A DNA stretch of 64,000 nt from Siderastrea radians (taxonomy: Eukaryota > Cnidaria > Anthozoa > Scleractinia > Rhizangiidae): the NCBI GenBank assembly GCA_964017195.1, contig OZ024897.1, forward strand, positions 33,871,536 to 33,935,535, given 5' to 3'. Position numbers and translations under genes: made by a program. Shown here piece after piece: positions 54,399-64,000 of this stretch (positions are counted from its first letter, which is position 1; each line of letters begins with the position of its first letter). The notes under the pieces are model-generated. The model ran no database searches, was not told the DNA's origin, and saw only the letters and a list, made by a program, of their open reading frames with translations.

Positions 54399-54730
54399 GG
54401 TTCCGGGGAGGATGGCGGTACAGGCGGCGGTGTTAAGGGTCTCTTAAATTCAAAGCGCCAACACGGGCAACAATAGTCCAATCCTTCAATGAACCACGCT
54501 GTATTGAGTTGCGGGTAACACCCGGGGGACCAGTGTTCTTTGACTTGGGCCTCGCGTGCCGCCTGGGCTGCCTCTTTCTGCCGTTCTCTTTCTTTCAACT
54601 GTTCCCCAAAGGCAGTCAACTCGTCGTCCAGGCCAAAGTCCGTCTTGGTGTTCTTTAAAATCGCTTCGACCTCGAGATCCGCCTCGACCTTTTCAAACTC
54701 GATGAGTAAGGCGTCTTGACGAGAGACCAT
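54353..54730 (-). CDS. 125-aa early-type protein behind the bidirectional promoter
   Basis: ATG 54,730, 32 bp after a minus-strand TATAAAA (54,762-54,768). The N-terminal half is a charged helix/coiled coil (L-K-E-R-E-R-Q-K-E-A-A). A C-C-P-C motif sits in the middle, then a P-P-P-V-P-P-S-S-P stretch and a K-R-R-K nuclear-signal-like tail. Divergent transcription from the polymerase gene and the compact size recall adenovirus early regulatory genes, but no homology is seen. Its first codons are duplicated at 41,121. Confidence 0.5.
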   Translation of the reverse strand: MVSRQDALLIEFEKVEADLEVEAILKNTKTDFGLDDELTAFGEQLKERERQKEAAQAAREAQVKEHWSPGCYPQLNTAWFIEGLDYCCPCWRFEFKRPLTPPPVPPSSPEPCRTSQTKRRKVGPS

Positions 54731-54932
54731 TTTGAGATGACTCAGCCGGAGGTTCGATCTGTTTTATAGTCTCTGGGTCCTTCCCTGCAAAGCCTCATGG
54801 GTCCAAACTAGAGAGGGGGGAGGGGGGTCCCCCCACCCCCGTCCCACCCCTCCCAGAGGCCCCGGGGGGACTGCTTGTGATTGGTTCATGCTCTTCTTCA
54901 CGTGACCCTCTTTTCTCTATAAAAACAGAACC
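54710..54932. promoter_or_regulatory. Bidirectional promoter between early ORFs and DNA polymerase
   Basis: Minus-strand TATAAAA at 54,762-54,768 and plus-strand TATAAAAA at 54,918-54,925. Between them lie TTTGCAGGGAAGGACCCAGA on the minus strand, a G/C palindromic tract, an inverted CCAAT and CACGTG at 54,899-54,904. An inverted copy lies at 40,922-41,140. Confidence 0.8.
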
Positions 54933-54959
54933 CCGATCACCAACGGAGTTCATCTGATC

Positions 54960-57900
54960 ATGGCCTCGCCGCCGCCAGATGATGCGGGGCCTAGTGACCT
55001 ATTACTCGACCTACAACTGTCTAGTGATGATGATGATGATGATGAGGACTATCAGAACCTGTTGACCCATTTGGAACGACAACATGCCTTTCAAACGCGA
55101 CTCCTTCAACAAAGTGGAGCCGGAGATACCTCGATACAAAGGGGTGCGGGAGGGTTGGATCCCTCCATCGGCACCTTTGATTTTGAACTTCAACCCTTTG
55201 TCGATCGGACGAGTCGTCGAATGGGGGTGCGTGAACGTCATTTCAATACCCGGTTACGTCAAAGGGGCAACTTGATTCCAGATCAAAACATCACGGAAGC
55301 TCTCCAAGAGGGGTTACGTCGAGCCGTGAATCAAGTGTTAACCACCACGCCGGACCTCCACGATCAAGATCGTCTTTACTTTACCATAGCTTCCAATCGC
55401 ATCCATAACAACTTCCAGGGGTGGGGATTACGCGCCGGGGAATGGCGTCAAGGCGGAGACCGTGTGGAGGCCCTGTTCCAACGTTTGGCACAAGCCCTCA
55501 ACAGCAACGAACAATTTGAAATGGACGATTCGTTTCAAGTCTCCATTACCCAAGTTCATCATGCCCCTCAAGGTACCGGCCGCCCCCGTCGTGGCAAACC
55601 TGGCCACCCTACCATGGCCCTGTTAACCAGGAACTCCAAATCGATCATCCGGATTCAAAACAAGGATGAACTCTGTTGTGCTCGAGCCCTCGTGGTCTCC
55701 AAAGCTCGCGTGGACCAGCACCCGAAACTCAAAAGCATTCGACAGGGGTACGGGCCCCTGCAAAGAACCCTGGCTTGGGATCTGCATCGGGAAGCCAACG
55801 TACCCCTCGGCCCCTGTAGTTACGACGCCTTGACGTCTTTTAGTCAAGCCCCATCCCTCAGAGGTTACCAGATCCTGTTGGTGGATGCCCATCGCTCTTT
55901 TCACATCACGACCTTTGGCGCCCCCCAAGACAAACAATTGATCCTGTTGCATCATCAAGGTCATTATGATGTCATCACCAAGTTGCCGGGATTTTTCGGG
56001 TCCAGCTACGTCTGTGCCCATTGTTGGAAACCCTATGACCATGAAGATCACCATCGATGCCGCAAGAAAAAGTACTGTGGGGCCTGTCGGCAGAAAGAAT
56101 GCCCGGATTTCCTTCATGCCTACCCTCGAGGCCAGAAAGCCACCCGACGGTGCCAACATTGTCATCGGGACTTTTTCGGAGATACGTGTTTCCAAATGCA
56201 TCTCGTCAAGGATCCAACCGGCAAACCTGCCAGCAACTCCCAGTCCACCATCTGTTCTCAACGTCGTCGCTGCCCAGCCTGTCGTAAACAGAACGTCGGC
56301 TTAGACCAGATTACAAAACATCGGTGTGGATACCTGGATTGTCCCTCCTGCCGCGAGTACGTGGACGGCGAAACGCATCGTTGTTTTATTCAAACAGCTC
56401 CCAAACCTCAAGCCAACCAGAAGAAAAGAAAGAGGACCACCAACACTGCCCCGGAGGACCAGCCTCTTTTGCATGTGTTTTTTGATATTGAAGCCATGCA
56501 ACCCCAGGAAAAACACATCGCCAATCTCGTCGTGGCCGAAACCGAAGACGACGATCGTCCCGTTTGGTTCGTGGGCGAGCATTGCGTCCGCGATTTCCTA
56601 GAATGGTTGGATACCTTGACCCTCCACGATACCCGTCAAGTCAATGTCCTGGCTCATAATTTCCAGGGTTATGATGGCTACTTTGTCATTCATCAATACT
56701 ATGGTGACAACCGAATCGTCGAACAGCTCCGGAACGGGTGTAAACTCTTGCAAGTCCAACATGACCGTATCCGCTTCATCGATTCGATGAGTTTTTTCCA
56801 GATGCCTTTGTCCGCCTTTCCCAAAACCTTTGGCTTGACCGAACTCTGCAAAGGGTACTTCCCCCACAAGTTCAATCACCCCGACCATCAAACGTACGTG
56901 GGGCCCATCCCGGCCCTCGATTACTACATGCCTGAGACCATGTCACTCGAAGGAAGACAAGCCTTCGAAACCTGGCATCAAGAGCAGCGTGCCAAGAACG
57001 TCGTGTTTGACTTTCAGAAAGAATTGGTCGCCTATTGTGAATCGGATGTACGCCTCTTGAAACAAGGTTGTCTGACATTCAAACGCTTGTTTGAAACCCT
57101 GACGGGCTTCAACCCGTTTGAGCATATCACCATTGCTTCGGCCTGCAACCGGGATTTACGCATGAACCGGATGATCCCTAACAGCATCGCCAGTGAACCC
57201 ATCCGTGGTTGGCGCAACTCCATCAACCAATCCCGCGTCGCCATCGAATGGCTCACCTGGTGCGCCCAAGAAAATAACATTCAGCATGTCGGCAATGCCG
57301 GCGAACTTCGCATCCCCTCTGTTGGTTTCGTCGATGGCTACTGTCACGACACCCGGACCGTGTACGAATTTCAAGGCTGTTTCACCCATGGATGTCCAAC
57401 GTGTTATCCCAACCGCCACGAACCCCATGTCCGCCATTTTGATCGGACCCTGCAAGATGTCTACGAGGTCTCCCAACAAAAGATCCAACGGCTCAAAGAG
57501 CTCGGGTACACGGTCGTTCAAATGTGGGAATGTGAATGGGCCCGTCTCAAAGACACCTCCTCGGATATCCGCACGTTTGTGGACCAGCTTCAATTCATAG
57601 ACCCCATGAATCCCCGCGACGCCTTCTGTGGAGGACGTACCAATGCCGTCAAGCTGTATCACTGTGTCACCCCCACTCAAAAGATCCATTACATCGATGT
57701 CACCTCCTTGTACCCCTGGGTCAACAAAACCTGTGTCTACCCGAAAGGGCACCCGACCTTCATCTCCACCCCGGGTCACACCGACATCCGCCCGTACTTT
57801 GGACTCATCCAATGTCAAATCTTACCTCCCCGTGAATTGTACCATCCCGTGCTGCCTTACCGCCATGACAGCAAACTCCTGTTTCCCCTCTGTGCCCGTT

Positions 57901-58982
57901 GTGTGCAAGACGAAATGCCCAAACGTCCCTGGGACAGATCCGCCGAATGCAACCATACCGACGACCAACGCGTCCTAACGGGGACATGGTGCAGCCCGGA
58001 ATTGGCCAAAGCCGTCGAGCTCGGGTACCAAGTCCAGTACATTTACGAGGTCTGGCATTTTGACGAGACCTGTGAGGGGCTCTTCGAAGATTACGTCAAC
58101 ACCTGGTTGAAAATCAAACAAGAGGCGAGTGGGTGGCCCGCCGGAGTGGACACCGAAGACCAAAAACAGGCCTACATCCAAAACTACTTCGAACACGAAG
58201 GCATCCAGTTGGAGTACGAGAATATTAAGAAGAATCCGGGGCTCCGCACGCTGGCCAAAATGATGCTCAATTCCATGTGGGGCAAGTTTGGCCAACGCCT
58301 CAACAAAACCCAAGTCCAACCGTTTCATGACCCTCAGGCCTTCCATCGTTTCTTGGATACCGATAGCTTGGACGTACGCCACGTCTCCGTCATCAATAAC
58401 GACATGGTGGAGGCCCATTATCAGTACCAGGACGAAGACATCCCCGTGTCACCTAACCTCAACATCTTCGTGGCCTGTTTCACCACCTGTTGGGCTCGCC
58501 TACGCTTGTATACAGCGCTGGAGAAGCTGGGGCAAAGAGTGTTATACTACGACACGGACTCCATCATCTTCCTGCAAGACGAAGGCCAAGTCAACCCCAC
58601 CTTGGGCGAGTACCTCGGCGACTTCACGAGTGAATTAGATCCCGACGACTACATTACGGAATTCGTGTCGGCGGGTCCCAAGAACTATGGTTACCAAACC
58701 AAACTTGGTCACGTTGAATGCAAGGTGCGGGGGTTCCGTCTCAACAGCGAAGGCAAGAGCCAGTTGAACTATAACATCATGCGACTGAACGTCCTCGAGG
58801 AAATCCAGAAGCCCCTCCTGAAACCCAGACAAACCCAAGTGGTGAAAACCCACCAGATCGTGCGGGATCCCAACACCTATGAACTGTACACCTTTCCGGA
58901 TTACAAACGGTACCAGTTGGTGTACGACAAGAGAGTCGTCGATCCACACACCTTCCTCACTTATCCCTATGGATACAAGTGA
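54960..58982 (+). CDS. Protein-primed family B DNA polymerase (pPolB)
   Basis: 1,340 residues from ATG 54,960. Acidic Asp-rich N terminus, then at ~350-475 a cluster of Cys/His pairs (C-A-H-C-W, C-G-A-C, C-Q-H-C-H, C-P-A-C) forming several zinc knuckles. Exonuclease motifs: F-D-I-E-A (~508), H-N-F-Q-G-Y-D (~566), S-D-V-R-L-L (~694). Polymerase motifs: A D-V-T-S-L-Y-P (~912), B M-L-N-S-M-W-G-K-F-G (~1101), C Y-D-T-D-S-I (~1196). The A motif matches adenovirus-like pols more than the D-A-N-N-L-Y-G form of Polinton A, so the two polymerases come from different lineages. It would replicate the linear element from protein-capped ends. Confidence 0.95.
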   Translation: MASPPPDDAGPSDLLLDLQLSSDDDDDDEDYQNLLTHLERQHAFQTRLLQQSGAGDTSIQRGAGGLDPSIGTFDFELQPFVDRTSRRMGVRERHFNTRLRQRGNLIPDQNITEALQEGLRRAVNQVLTTTPDLHDQDRLYFTIASNRIHNNFQGWGLRAGEWRQGGDRVEALFQRLAQALNSNEQFEMDDSFQVSITQVHHAPQGTGRPRRGKPGHPTMALLTRNSKSIIRIQNKDELCCARALVVSKARVDQHPKLKSIRQGYGPLQRTLAWDLHREANVPLGPCSYDALTSFSQAPSLRGYQILLVDAHRSFHITTFGAPQDKQLILLHHQGHYDVITKLPGFFGSSYVCAHCWKPYDHEDHHRCRKKKYCGACRQKECPDFLHAYPRGQKATRRCQHCHRDFFGDTCFQMHLVKDPTGKPASNSQSTICSQRRRCPACRKQNVGLDQITKHRCGYLDCPSCREYVDGETHRCFIQTAPKPQANQKKRKRTTNTAPEDQPLLHVFFDIEAMQPQEKHIANLVVAETEDDDRPVWFVGEHCVRDFLEWLDTLTLHDTRQVNVLAHNFQGYDGYFVIHQYYGDNRIVEQLRNGCKLLQVQHDRIRFIDSMSFFQMPLSAFPKTFGLTELCKGYFPHKFNHPDHQTYVGPIPALDYYMPETMSLEGRQAFETWHQEQRAKNVVFDFQKELVAYCESDVRLLKQGCLTFKRLFETLTGFNPFEHITIASACNRDLRMNRMIPNSIASEPIRGWRNSINQSRVAIEWLTWCAQENNIQHVGNAGELRIPSVGFVDGYCHDTRTVYEFQGCFTHGCPTCYPNRHEPHVRHFDRTLQDVYEVSQQKIQRLKELGYTVVQMWECEWARLKDTSSDIRTFVDQLQFIDPMNPRDAFCGGRTNAVKLYHCVTPTQKIHYIDVTSLYPWVNKTCVYPKGHPTFISTPGHTDIRPYFGLIQCQILPPRELYHPVLPYRHDSKLLFPLCARCVQDEMPKRPWDRSAECNHTDDQRVLTGTWCSPELAKAVELGYQVQYIYEVWHFDETCEGLFEDYVNTWLKIKQEASGWPAGVDTEDQKQAYIQNYFEHEGIQLEYENIKKNPGLRTLAKMMLNSMWGKFGQRLNKTQVQPFHDPQAFHRFLDTDSLDVRHVSVINNDMVEAHYQYQDEDIPVSPNLNIFVACFTTCWARLRLYTALEKLGQRVLYYDTDSIIFLQDEGQVNPTLGEYLGDFTSELDPDDYITEFVSAGPKNYGYQTKLGHVECKVRGFRLNSEGKSQLNYNIMRLNVLEEIQKPLLKPRQTQVVKTHQIVRDPNTYELYTFPDYKRYQLVYDKRVVDPHTFLTYPYGYK

Positions 58983-59039
58983 CTTCTTTCCTAAGAGTAC
59001 GCCAAGTCAAAGCTGCCTTGGGGCCTTTTGCCAACTTAG

Positions 59040-59560
59040 TATAAAAAAATGGAACACTCATCAAACATGGAACTCATTAAATAGGAACATTCATATTAAA
59101 ATGGAACACTTATCAAAATGGAACCCTCATATTGTCAAAATGGAACTCATTAAATAGGAACACTCATATTAAAATGGAACACGGGCATTCTTTCTGCCGA
59201 CAGGCCCCACAGTGCTTTTTCTTGGTGCAGCGATGATGCCCTTCGGTGTTGTAGGAACCCTTCAAAACTGTTATGGAGCCAATTGGAGCCAATTGGAACC
59301 AATCCTCCCATATTAAAAAAGGAATACTCATCTTAAAATGGAACACTTATCAAAATGGAACCCTCATATTGTCAAAATGGAACTCATTAAATAGGAACAC
59401 TCGTATTAAAATGGAACACTTATCAAAATGGAACCCTCATATTGTCAAAATGGAACTCATTAAATAGGAACACTCGTATTAAAATGGAACACTTATCAAA
59501 ATGGAACCCTCATATTGTCAAAATGGAACTCATTAAATAGGAACACTCATATTATCACCC
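59040..59560. repeat. ~73-bp tandem repeat (TGGAAC array)
   Basis: At least four copies of a unit that joins TTAAAATGGAACACTTATC, AAAATGGAACCCTCATATTG and TCATTAAATAGGAACACTC, starting near 59,097, 59,333, 59,405 and 59,478. A polymerase fragment interrupts the array between the first and second copies. Confidence 0.8.
59166..59262 (-). pseudogene. Fragment of a DNA polymerase zinc-knuckle region
   Basis: On the minus strand the stretch encodes G-H-H-R-C-T-K-K-K-H-C-G-A-C-R-Q-K-E-C-P, very close to residues ~360-380 of the polymerase in this element (encoded at 56,041-56,106) but not identical. It derives from a related copy rather than a recent duplication. Confidence 0.75.
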
Positions 59561-59594
59561 TCTGGTGTACCTATAATAATCTCGTCACTGTCCG

Positions 59595-59790
59595 TTATGT
59601 CTTCGGGACGTAACATAGGTCCCACACAGGAATCCGAATGACGGAGTCACAGGAATTTGCTGTCTTCTCGTAGCCATAATTCTTGGGTCCTCCGCTAACG
59701 AATTCTTCGATGTATTCCTCATCCTTTAATTCGGAGGTGAAGTCCCCTAGATAGGAACCCAAGACAGGTTGGAATTGAGCATCCGCGTCA
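59595..59790 (-). pseudogene. Fragment of a related DNA polymerase C terminus
   Basis: The minus strand encodes L-G-S-Y-L-G-D-F-T-S-E-L and E-F-V-S-G-G-P-K-N-Y-G-Y, matching polymerase residues ~1215-1250 (58,600-58,700) with several substitutions. Just right of it, at about 59,822-59,838, a plus-strand 17-mer CCGTCTCAACAGCGAA-type match to 58,737-58,753 follows. The order and strands of these pieces are scrambled relative to a single gene. Confidence 0.75.
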
Positions 59791-59974
59791 CTTGCAAGGG
59801 AAGTTTCTCTGGTCACTTGATCTCCGTCTCAACAGCGAAAGACATGTCACAAACTTGCAGGAAGTTTCTCTGGTCACTTGGGGATGAACATTAAGGAACA
59901 CTCAGGAAAACGTTCTTGTAAAAAACAAATTAATAAAAATTAATTTTTTTAATTCGTGTTGTTGTTTTCCAAGG

Positions 59975-60292
59975 ATCACCCCCGTTCCTCCATTTGGACT
60001 TTGGACTTTTGAGCCCGCGTTTTCTCCGCGGTTTTCACCCACCTTGAGCCCACGATCTTTTTTTCAGACTGGTCAGCGGTTTTTACCCATCTTGAGCCCG
60101 CGATCCCTTTTTTTCCACTGGTCAGCGGTTTCCCCTCCTAAAACACGTGACTTCCAGTTCCCATGAGCCCGCGATCCTATTTTATCCACTGGTCAGTGGT
60201 TTCTCACACCGGAAGTGACGTCACCGGAAGTTCCTCCCGCTCTCGACCAATCAGAAGCCAGGAAATCGGCCATCTGAGCGCCATTTACTACT
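59975..60292. repeat. Right TIR of Polinton B
   Basis: Inverted counterpart of the left TIR. The outer ~86 bp are identical; only about three tandem units follow (GACCAGT and GCGGGCTCA cores) before the CGGAGAAAACGCGGGCTCA block. It is therefore ~430 bp shorter than the left TIR. Confidence 0.9.
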
Positions 60293-60298
60293 CATATG

Positions 60299-63261
60299 CA
60301 GTGTGAACAAAAACGTAAAACAAAGAAACTTATGGGCTTCACAGCTATTTATTTTTATTAACTATGGCTAAATTCGTCTGATTGTATTTCTGTTCCCTGA
60401 TTTGAAGCTTTTTAATGATCACAGAGACCTGTTGCAGTCTAGAAATGTTCCGGCTAAAAAATGTATCTTTGATTCAAATTCTACCGAATCAGTACTTTTC
60501 TTCCCTGGGGCTGTTTAATTGTTATCCGCAATTTCAGTTTTTCAAAAGAATTCAAATGTCGGTCAATTCAAATGAGCCTATATGAGTGACCAGTGGACCG
60601 TCAAGACTAATGACACAAGTTCAAATGTGTGAAAACCCTTGCGACTTTATGCTCACCTTGTTTTTTTTTCCTTTTGCTTTTTTTTTTTCTTCACACGCCA
60701 AGAATCATCCGTGCCTTAATACAACTTGTGTTCAGTTAAATAGTCACATGTTATTCAATCGATGCCACTGCAAATGACTCCTAAGTGTTTTGCAACCTGC
60801 AGCTCAGCTCTTTTTGCGCAGGCGTAGGTTAGGGTTGTCATGCGAGAGGGTTCTGTCAATCATCCGTGACGAGCGACTTTCGTGACAGTCTGAGCTCCGC
60901 TAATAAAATCACACTGCGGGCTCAGCAGAGACATGGACCAAAACCGCAGAGGCATCGATAACCAGCGTGTATAGGCCTGGAAAAGGAAAAGAAACGGTAG
61001 GGTTGAAATAGCGAAGGCTTTAACTCTGTTCATGATATGCTACATAGGCTTAAACATTACGCAACTCACATGTAAATTATTATGTATTCCTCTGGTTGAA
61101 ACCCCGGGTTGAAACGGAGTAACTTGATTGCCATTTAGAGTAATTCTGAAAGGCTGAGGTTACTTGAGTCGGTCAGGTACGTGAGGGCACTAAACACTGA
61201 GTTGACAACGTAACAGATTCCACTATAAATATAGAAGGACCGTAGCCAGGATGGTTCATCCTGAACAAAAATTGTAAAACAGCCGTCTGGCTAAAAATTA
61301 ATTAAAATGCGAGCCGAGTTTTGGCTGCCTAGTCTGCATTCTTCGACAGGTAAAATCATAAAAAGGGTGTGAAGATAGAATCTAAAGTACAACTATGTGA
61401 AGGCACACCATGCTAACTCCGGCTAGTACAGGCAACAATTCATGTCCACCTTCAGGGCAATGTAGCATTCATTTTGCCAAAAATTATTTTTTATTCTATT
61501 GTTATGTTATTCTTTTGCATTTTCTCAGTCACGTCTCGTCACGCAATTGTATTTTACACTACCTCTCTTTCATTTATCCCTCAAAGATCGCAGATCAGCC
61601 AGCCGAAAGCTCTTGTTTTAAGTTATTTTATACAGAGAACAATTTTTGTACATTTTTATTATGATTCGCTTCCTCGAACTTTTGCTGTCTCAAACATGAA
61701 CCACCATTTCCCTTGGGTATTGTTGTACTAATTGCCATTTGATGCATTTACAATGGCATAGCCGTATCGGCTATCGAATTTTGGGGTTTTGAAATCTCCG
61801 GAAATGAAACCAAACTCTCAAAATTATGCTATGTACATCCGACTCGCTCATAACGTAGAAAAGAGAACTTGTAAAGGTTTCCCTTCCCGGCGAGTCAGGT
61901 CGATATTTTGAAAATATCACTTTGCTAGAGTTTAATAATCGCAGTCATAAAAGTGGGTTGGAATCATCGTGTACAATTGACTGCGTTACAATTGTTGGAA
62001 CCCCGTTGCGTATATGTTTATACATAACTGCTTACTCAGTGTCTGTGTCGGCCCAGCTTTTTTTATTTGTTTCGTTTTTTTTTCCTCTTTTTTTTTCATA
62101 CCGTTCGTCTTATTCTTCGCAAATATTGCGAATTTGTTACGCGGTGATGCGTGGGGAACGCGCGTGGATCGCTCGTGGTGCCTACATATATTCCGTACGT
62201 TTCGAAGGTGTCCGCATTTGTCTAGCAACAAAACCAAATTGCGACCGCTAACAATTGCGCTCTGTCATGTTTATTCATTGCCTGCTGACATGTTTATTCA
62301 TCTGGGTTTGTGAACAAGTCGGTGAAACAACCATTTTCTGATGCAACTAAGGGGCACGAGCAAAGACCAGCATAGACAACAAACCTGATCCGATTCGACA
62401 ATTGGCTGGAAATCCTTGCTATCTACTGAGATATGAAGATTGAGCATTCAGGAGCGAGATAAACACACTCGTGAGCAGCAGAAAGATAGACTTGTTAAAA
62501 ACTTCGTTCGAAGTTGCAGCCAACATATAAATGCACCATTTGGAAGAACAGTAGGAGTGCCTTAATAGAGACGTGAGAAATTCGGTATTTCTTCTGTTTG
62601 AAGGCTCTGGAAAATACAGTTGTCTCAAACTAAATTTCGGTATATCAACTAATCGTGGCCGAATCATGTTTGGAAATAATGTCATTGGGGATGCACAGTT
62701 TGGTAACATCGGGCTGTTAGTGTTAATCGAAGATGACGGCCAACCGATAGTAGCATCCATTCCTAAATTGTAACGTAACTGATTGTAAAACAATTGTACA
62801 CGGTGTACCCAGCAGGGGTTACCATACGCGACTCGTTTTGGGTCATTGTGGGTCGTTTTGTTGTTCAGATTGGGTTGTTTCTAACTCAATTGCAGGATGT
62901 TGTGTTTCTCATCACGAAATGTGATTTATAGACCCATTTCGTCAAGAAATTGAAGTTGTAGCTTCTTTAAAGCTATGCAACGTGTAGTAGATGGCTGAAC
63001 TCGGCTTTAGACAAACATGTGTGAGTAACCCCTCTTGAAATTGTGATTCGTGTCCAGGAGCTTGAGATGTTTCCTCCTGTAGCAGCCAGCAATTCTTTTG
63101 ACTGCGTATTCAAATATGCCAATATGTTCATGCAAGACCATGGTTTCAACCCTTTACACGGGTGCCATCAGTTGCCGCGAATGGCATTATTGTTGTTGAT
63201 ATCATGCGTATACTCATTTCCTTCAGCTTTGAAAGAATTATTTGTCAACCCTACAGAGAAC
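60299..63261. other. Host region between Polinton B and the dioxygenase exon
   Basis: Includes the segment paralogous to 9.9-10.4 kb (about 60,590-61,090). Otherwise AT-rich, with short ORFs lacking recognisable motifs. The last ~250 bases before 63,262 are upstream sequence or leader of the dioxygenase gene. Confidence 0.5.
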
Positions 63262-63813
63262 ATGTCGAGTGCTGTCCCTTCAACCTGCTGGAAAATTCCA
63301 TCGCGTCTCAGAAGACCATTCACAAGGGGACTAGCTTTTTTACCACGATTAAGGGTAACAGGCGCAGCCAGTATTTTTGAGCCGCTACCGAGGGAGGAGC
63401 TGGTAACGAAATTCAAGTCCAGGCTAAGAGGCAGGCAGTTCCTCGCAGGCGCCTCAGAGGTCGGCTTCCCAGAGTTCCTAGCAGAGCCAAGGGATTCATT
63501 TCCACTTGGTGTGCGAGTTAATAACGCGACCCGTTCTTCTCTCGAAGAGCTGACTAGGAAATGTATGGAATTCATAGAGGACAATTTCCCATACAGCCCA
63601 GCAATACTTTTCCGCAATCTTCCAGCCAAGACAGCAGAGGACTTCTCAATCATTGCTCAAACAGTTCAAATGCAGTTTAATTATGACGGTGGGACTGGAA
63701 ATCGCACCTTTATTGACAAGGATTGTGGAGTCACTACTGCTAGTGAAGACCCTGATGAGTTCACCATTCAAACGCACAATGAAATGTCTTACGCTGCAGT
63801 TTATCCATCCAAG
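63262..63813 (+). CDS. N-terminal exon of a TauD-like Fe(II)/2-oxoglutarate dioxygenase (host)
   Basis: From ATG 63,262 an Arg/Ser-rich N terminus (possible mitochondrial presequence) leads into A-S-I-F-E-P-L-P-R-E-E, F-P-L-G-V-R-V-N-N and F-P-Y-S-P-A-I-L-F-R-N-L. The exon ends at a strong GTAAGT donor after 63,813. Near the end is the expected H-N-E-M-S (H-x-E, the first two iron ligands in this TauD subgroup). The frame is open upstream to 63,043, but ATG 63,262 is at the same place as the start of the decayed copy at 37,486. Remaining exons lie beyond the window. Intact and probably functional. Confidence 0.75.
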
Positions 63814-64000
63814 GTAAGTAAAACACAGTAGAACGGAAAAACATTCGCAACATCTGTTTCCAATGAAGATCCTGTTGAGCCACGTTTCGACACCCACGGC
63901 GACCGATCTTTTTCGGTCTGTGCGCCGAAATAATGGAACAATTTTCCTTTGTAAAAATAAGTTATTATCATGGAAGACTTTATTGTATTACTACTACTAC
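63814..64000. other. Intron start of the dioxygenase gene
   Basis: Follows the GTAAGT donor. No further exon before the window ends. Confidence 0.6.

Larger units (their letters stand above)
38801..60292. mobile_element. Polinton B: complete Maverick/Polinton (adintovirus-like) element, 21.5 kb
   Basis: CATATG flanks both ends (38,795-38,800 and 60,293-60,298). The ends are AGTAGTAAATGG and its complement. The first ~86 bp of the two TIRs are identical in inverted orientation, followed by diverged tandem arrays. It carries the complete Polinton hallmark set plus extra genes. It is clearly GC-richer than Polinton A and the host. CATATG is palindromic, so the TSD could in principle be part of the TIR, but the 5'-AG rule supports these ends. 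No core gene is interrupted, so the copy looks potentially intact. Confidence 0.95.

Noticed and set aside
55623..57818. Several 100-220 codon minus-strand ORFs across the Polinton B polymerase
   Set aside because: Shadow frames of a GC-rich coding region; no motifs, starts or promoter elements.

Overview
The window looks like a piece of an animal nuclear genome that carries two complete virus-like Maverick/Polinton elements (relatives of adintoviruses). The host background has spliced gene exons with consensus splice sites, a tRNA-derived repeat, many short inverted-repeat elements and little coding sequence. An anthozoan cnidarian (stony coral or relative) is my best guess from the style of the repeats and elements, but this is inference; only 'metazoan' is well supported.

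Host part (1-12,863; 31,812-38,794; 60,299-64,000). The recognisable host genes belong to one family, TauD/clavaminate-synthase-like 2-oxoglutarate/Fe(II) dioxygenases. There is an intact last exon at 585-992 (+) and an intact N-terminal exon at 63,262-63,813 (+). A decayed third copy lies on the minus strand, with exons at 36,961-37,486, 31,870-32,017 and 11,638-12,041. That pseudogene has been blown apart: Polinton A sits in its last intron, and a 3.7-kb foldback palindrome (32,042-35,741, TSD CGTTTC) sits in the intron before it. A host segment near 9.9-10.4 kb recurs near 60.6-61.1 kb, so the locus has been locally duplicated.

Polinton A (12,870-31,805, 18.9 kb, TSD ACCACA) is strongly AT-rich. 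Its terminal inverted repeats begin with a self-complementary hairpin of about 75 bp and end in 13-bp tandem repeats. Genes in order: VLTF3-like late transcription factor (one internal TAG), SLATT-like two-TM protein (-), fibre-like protein (-), A32-type packaging ATPase (-), PPxY structural protein, penton-like minor capsid protein, basic virion protein, double-jelly-roll major capsid protein, pVI-like protein, adenain-like protease (no AUG), zinc-motif protein, zinc-motif/PLA2 protein, chromodomain integrase, BRO-N/VRR-NUC/C2H2 nuclease, two small zinc proteins and protein-primed DNA polymerase B. Structural genes are preceded by a TCTAA motif 14-21 bp before the ATG. Replication or regulatory genes, including the late factor itself, are preceded by an ATAGTATA-like motif. 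This resembles a self-encoded temporal transcription cascade.

Polinton B (38,801-60,292, 21.5 kb, TSD CATATG) is much more GC-rich and uses ordinary TATA/CCAAT promoters. Genes: three penton-like paralogues, a SLOG/DprA-like protein (-), a double GRF zinc-finger protein, a small protein, chromodomain integrase, several short Arg-rich proteins with QRGG sites, major capsid protein, adenain-like protease, a tRNA-like gene, packaging ATPase, an RGG-rich protein, the same SLATT-like two-TM protein, conserved Polinton proteins, a parvovirus-type PLA2, two overlapping early-type ORFs (-) and DNA polymerase B behind a bidirectional promoter. An inverted copy of that promoter lies at 40.9-41.1 kb. 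In both elements the integrase and polymerase would copy and insert the DNA. The capsid, penton, ATPase and protease would build virions, with several precursors carrying apparent protease sites ending in GG. PLA2 and pVI-like proteins would help entry.
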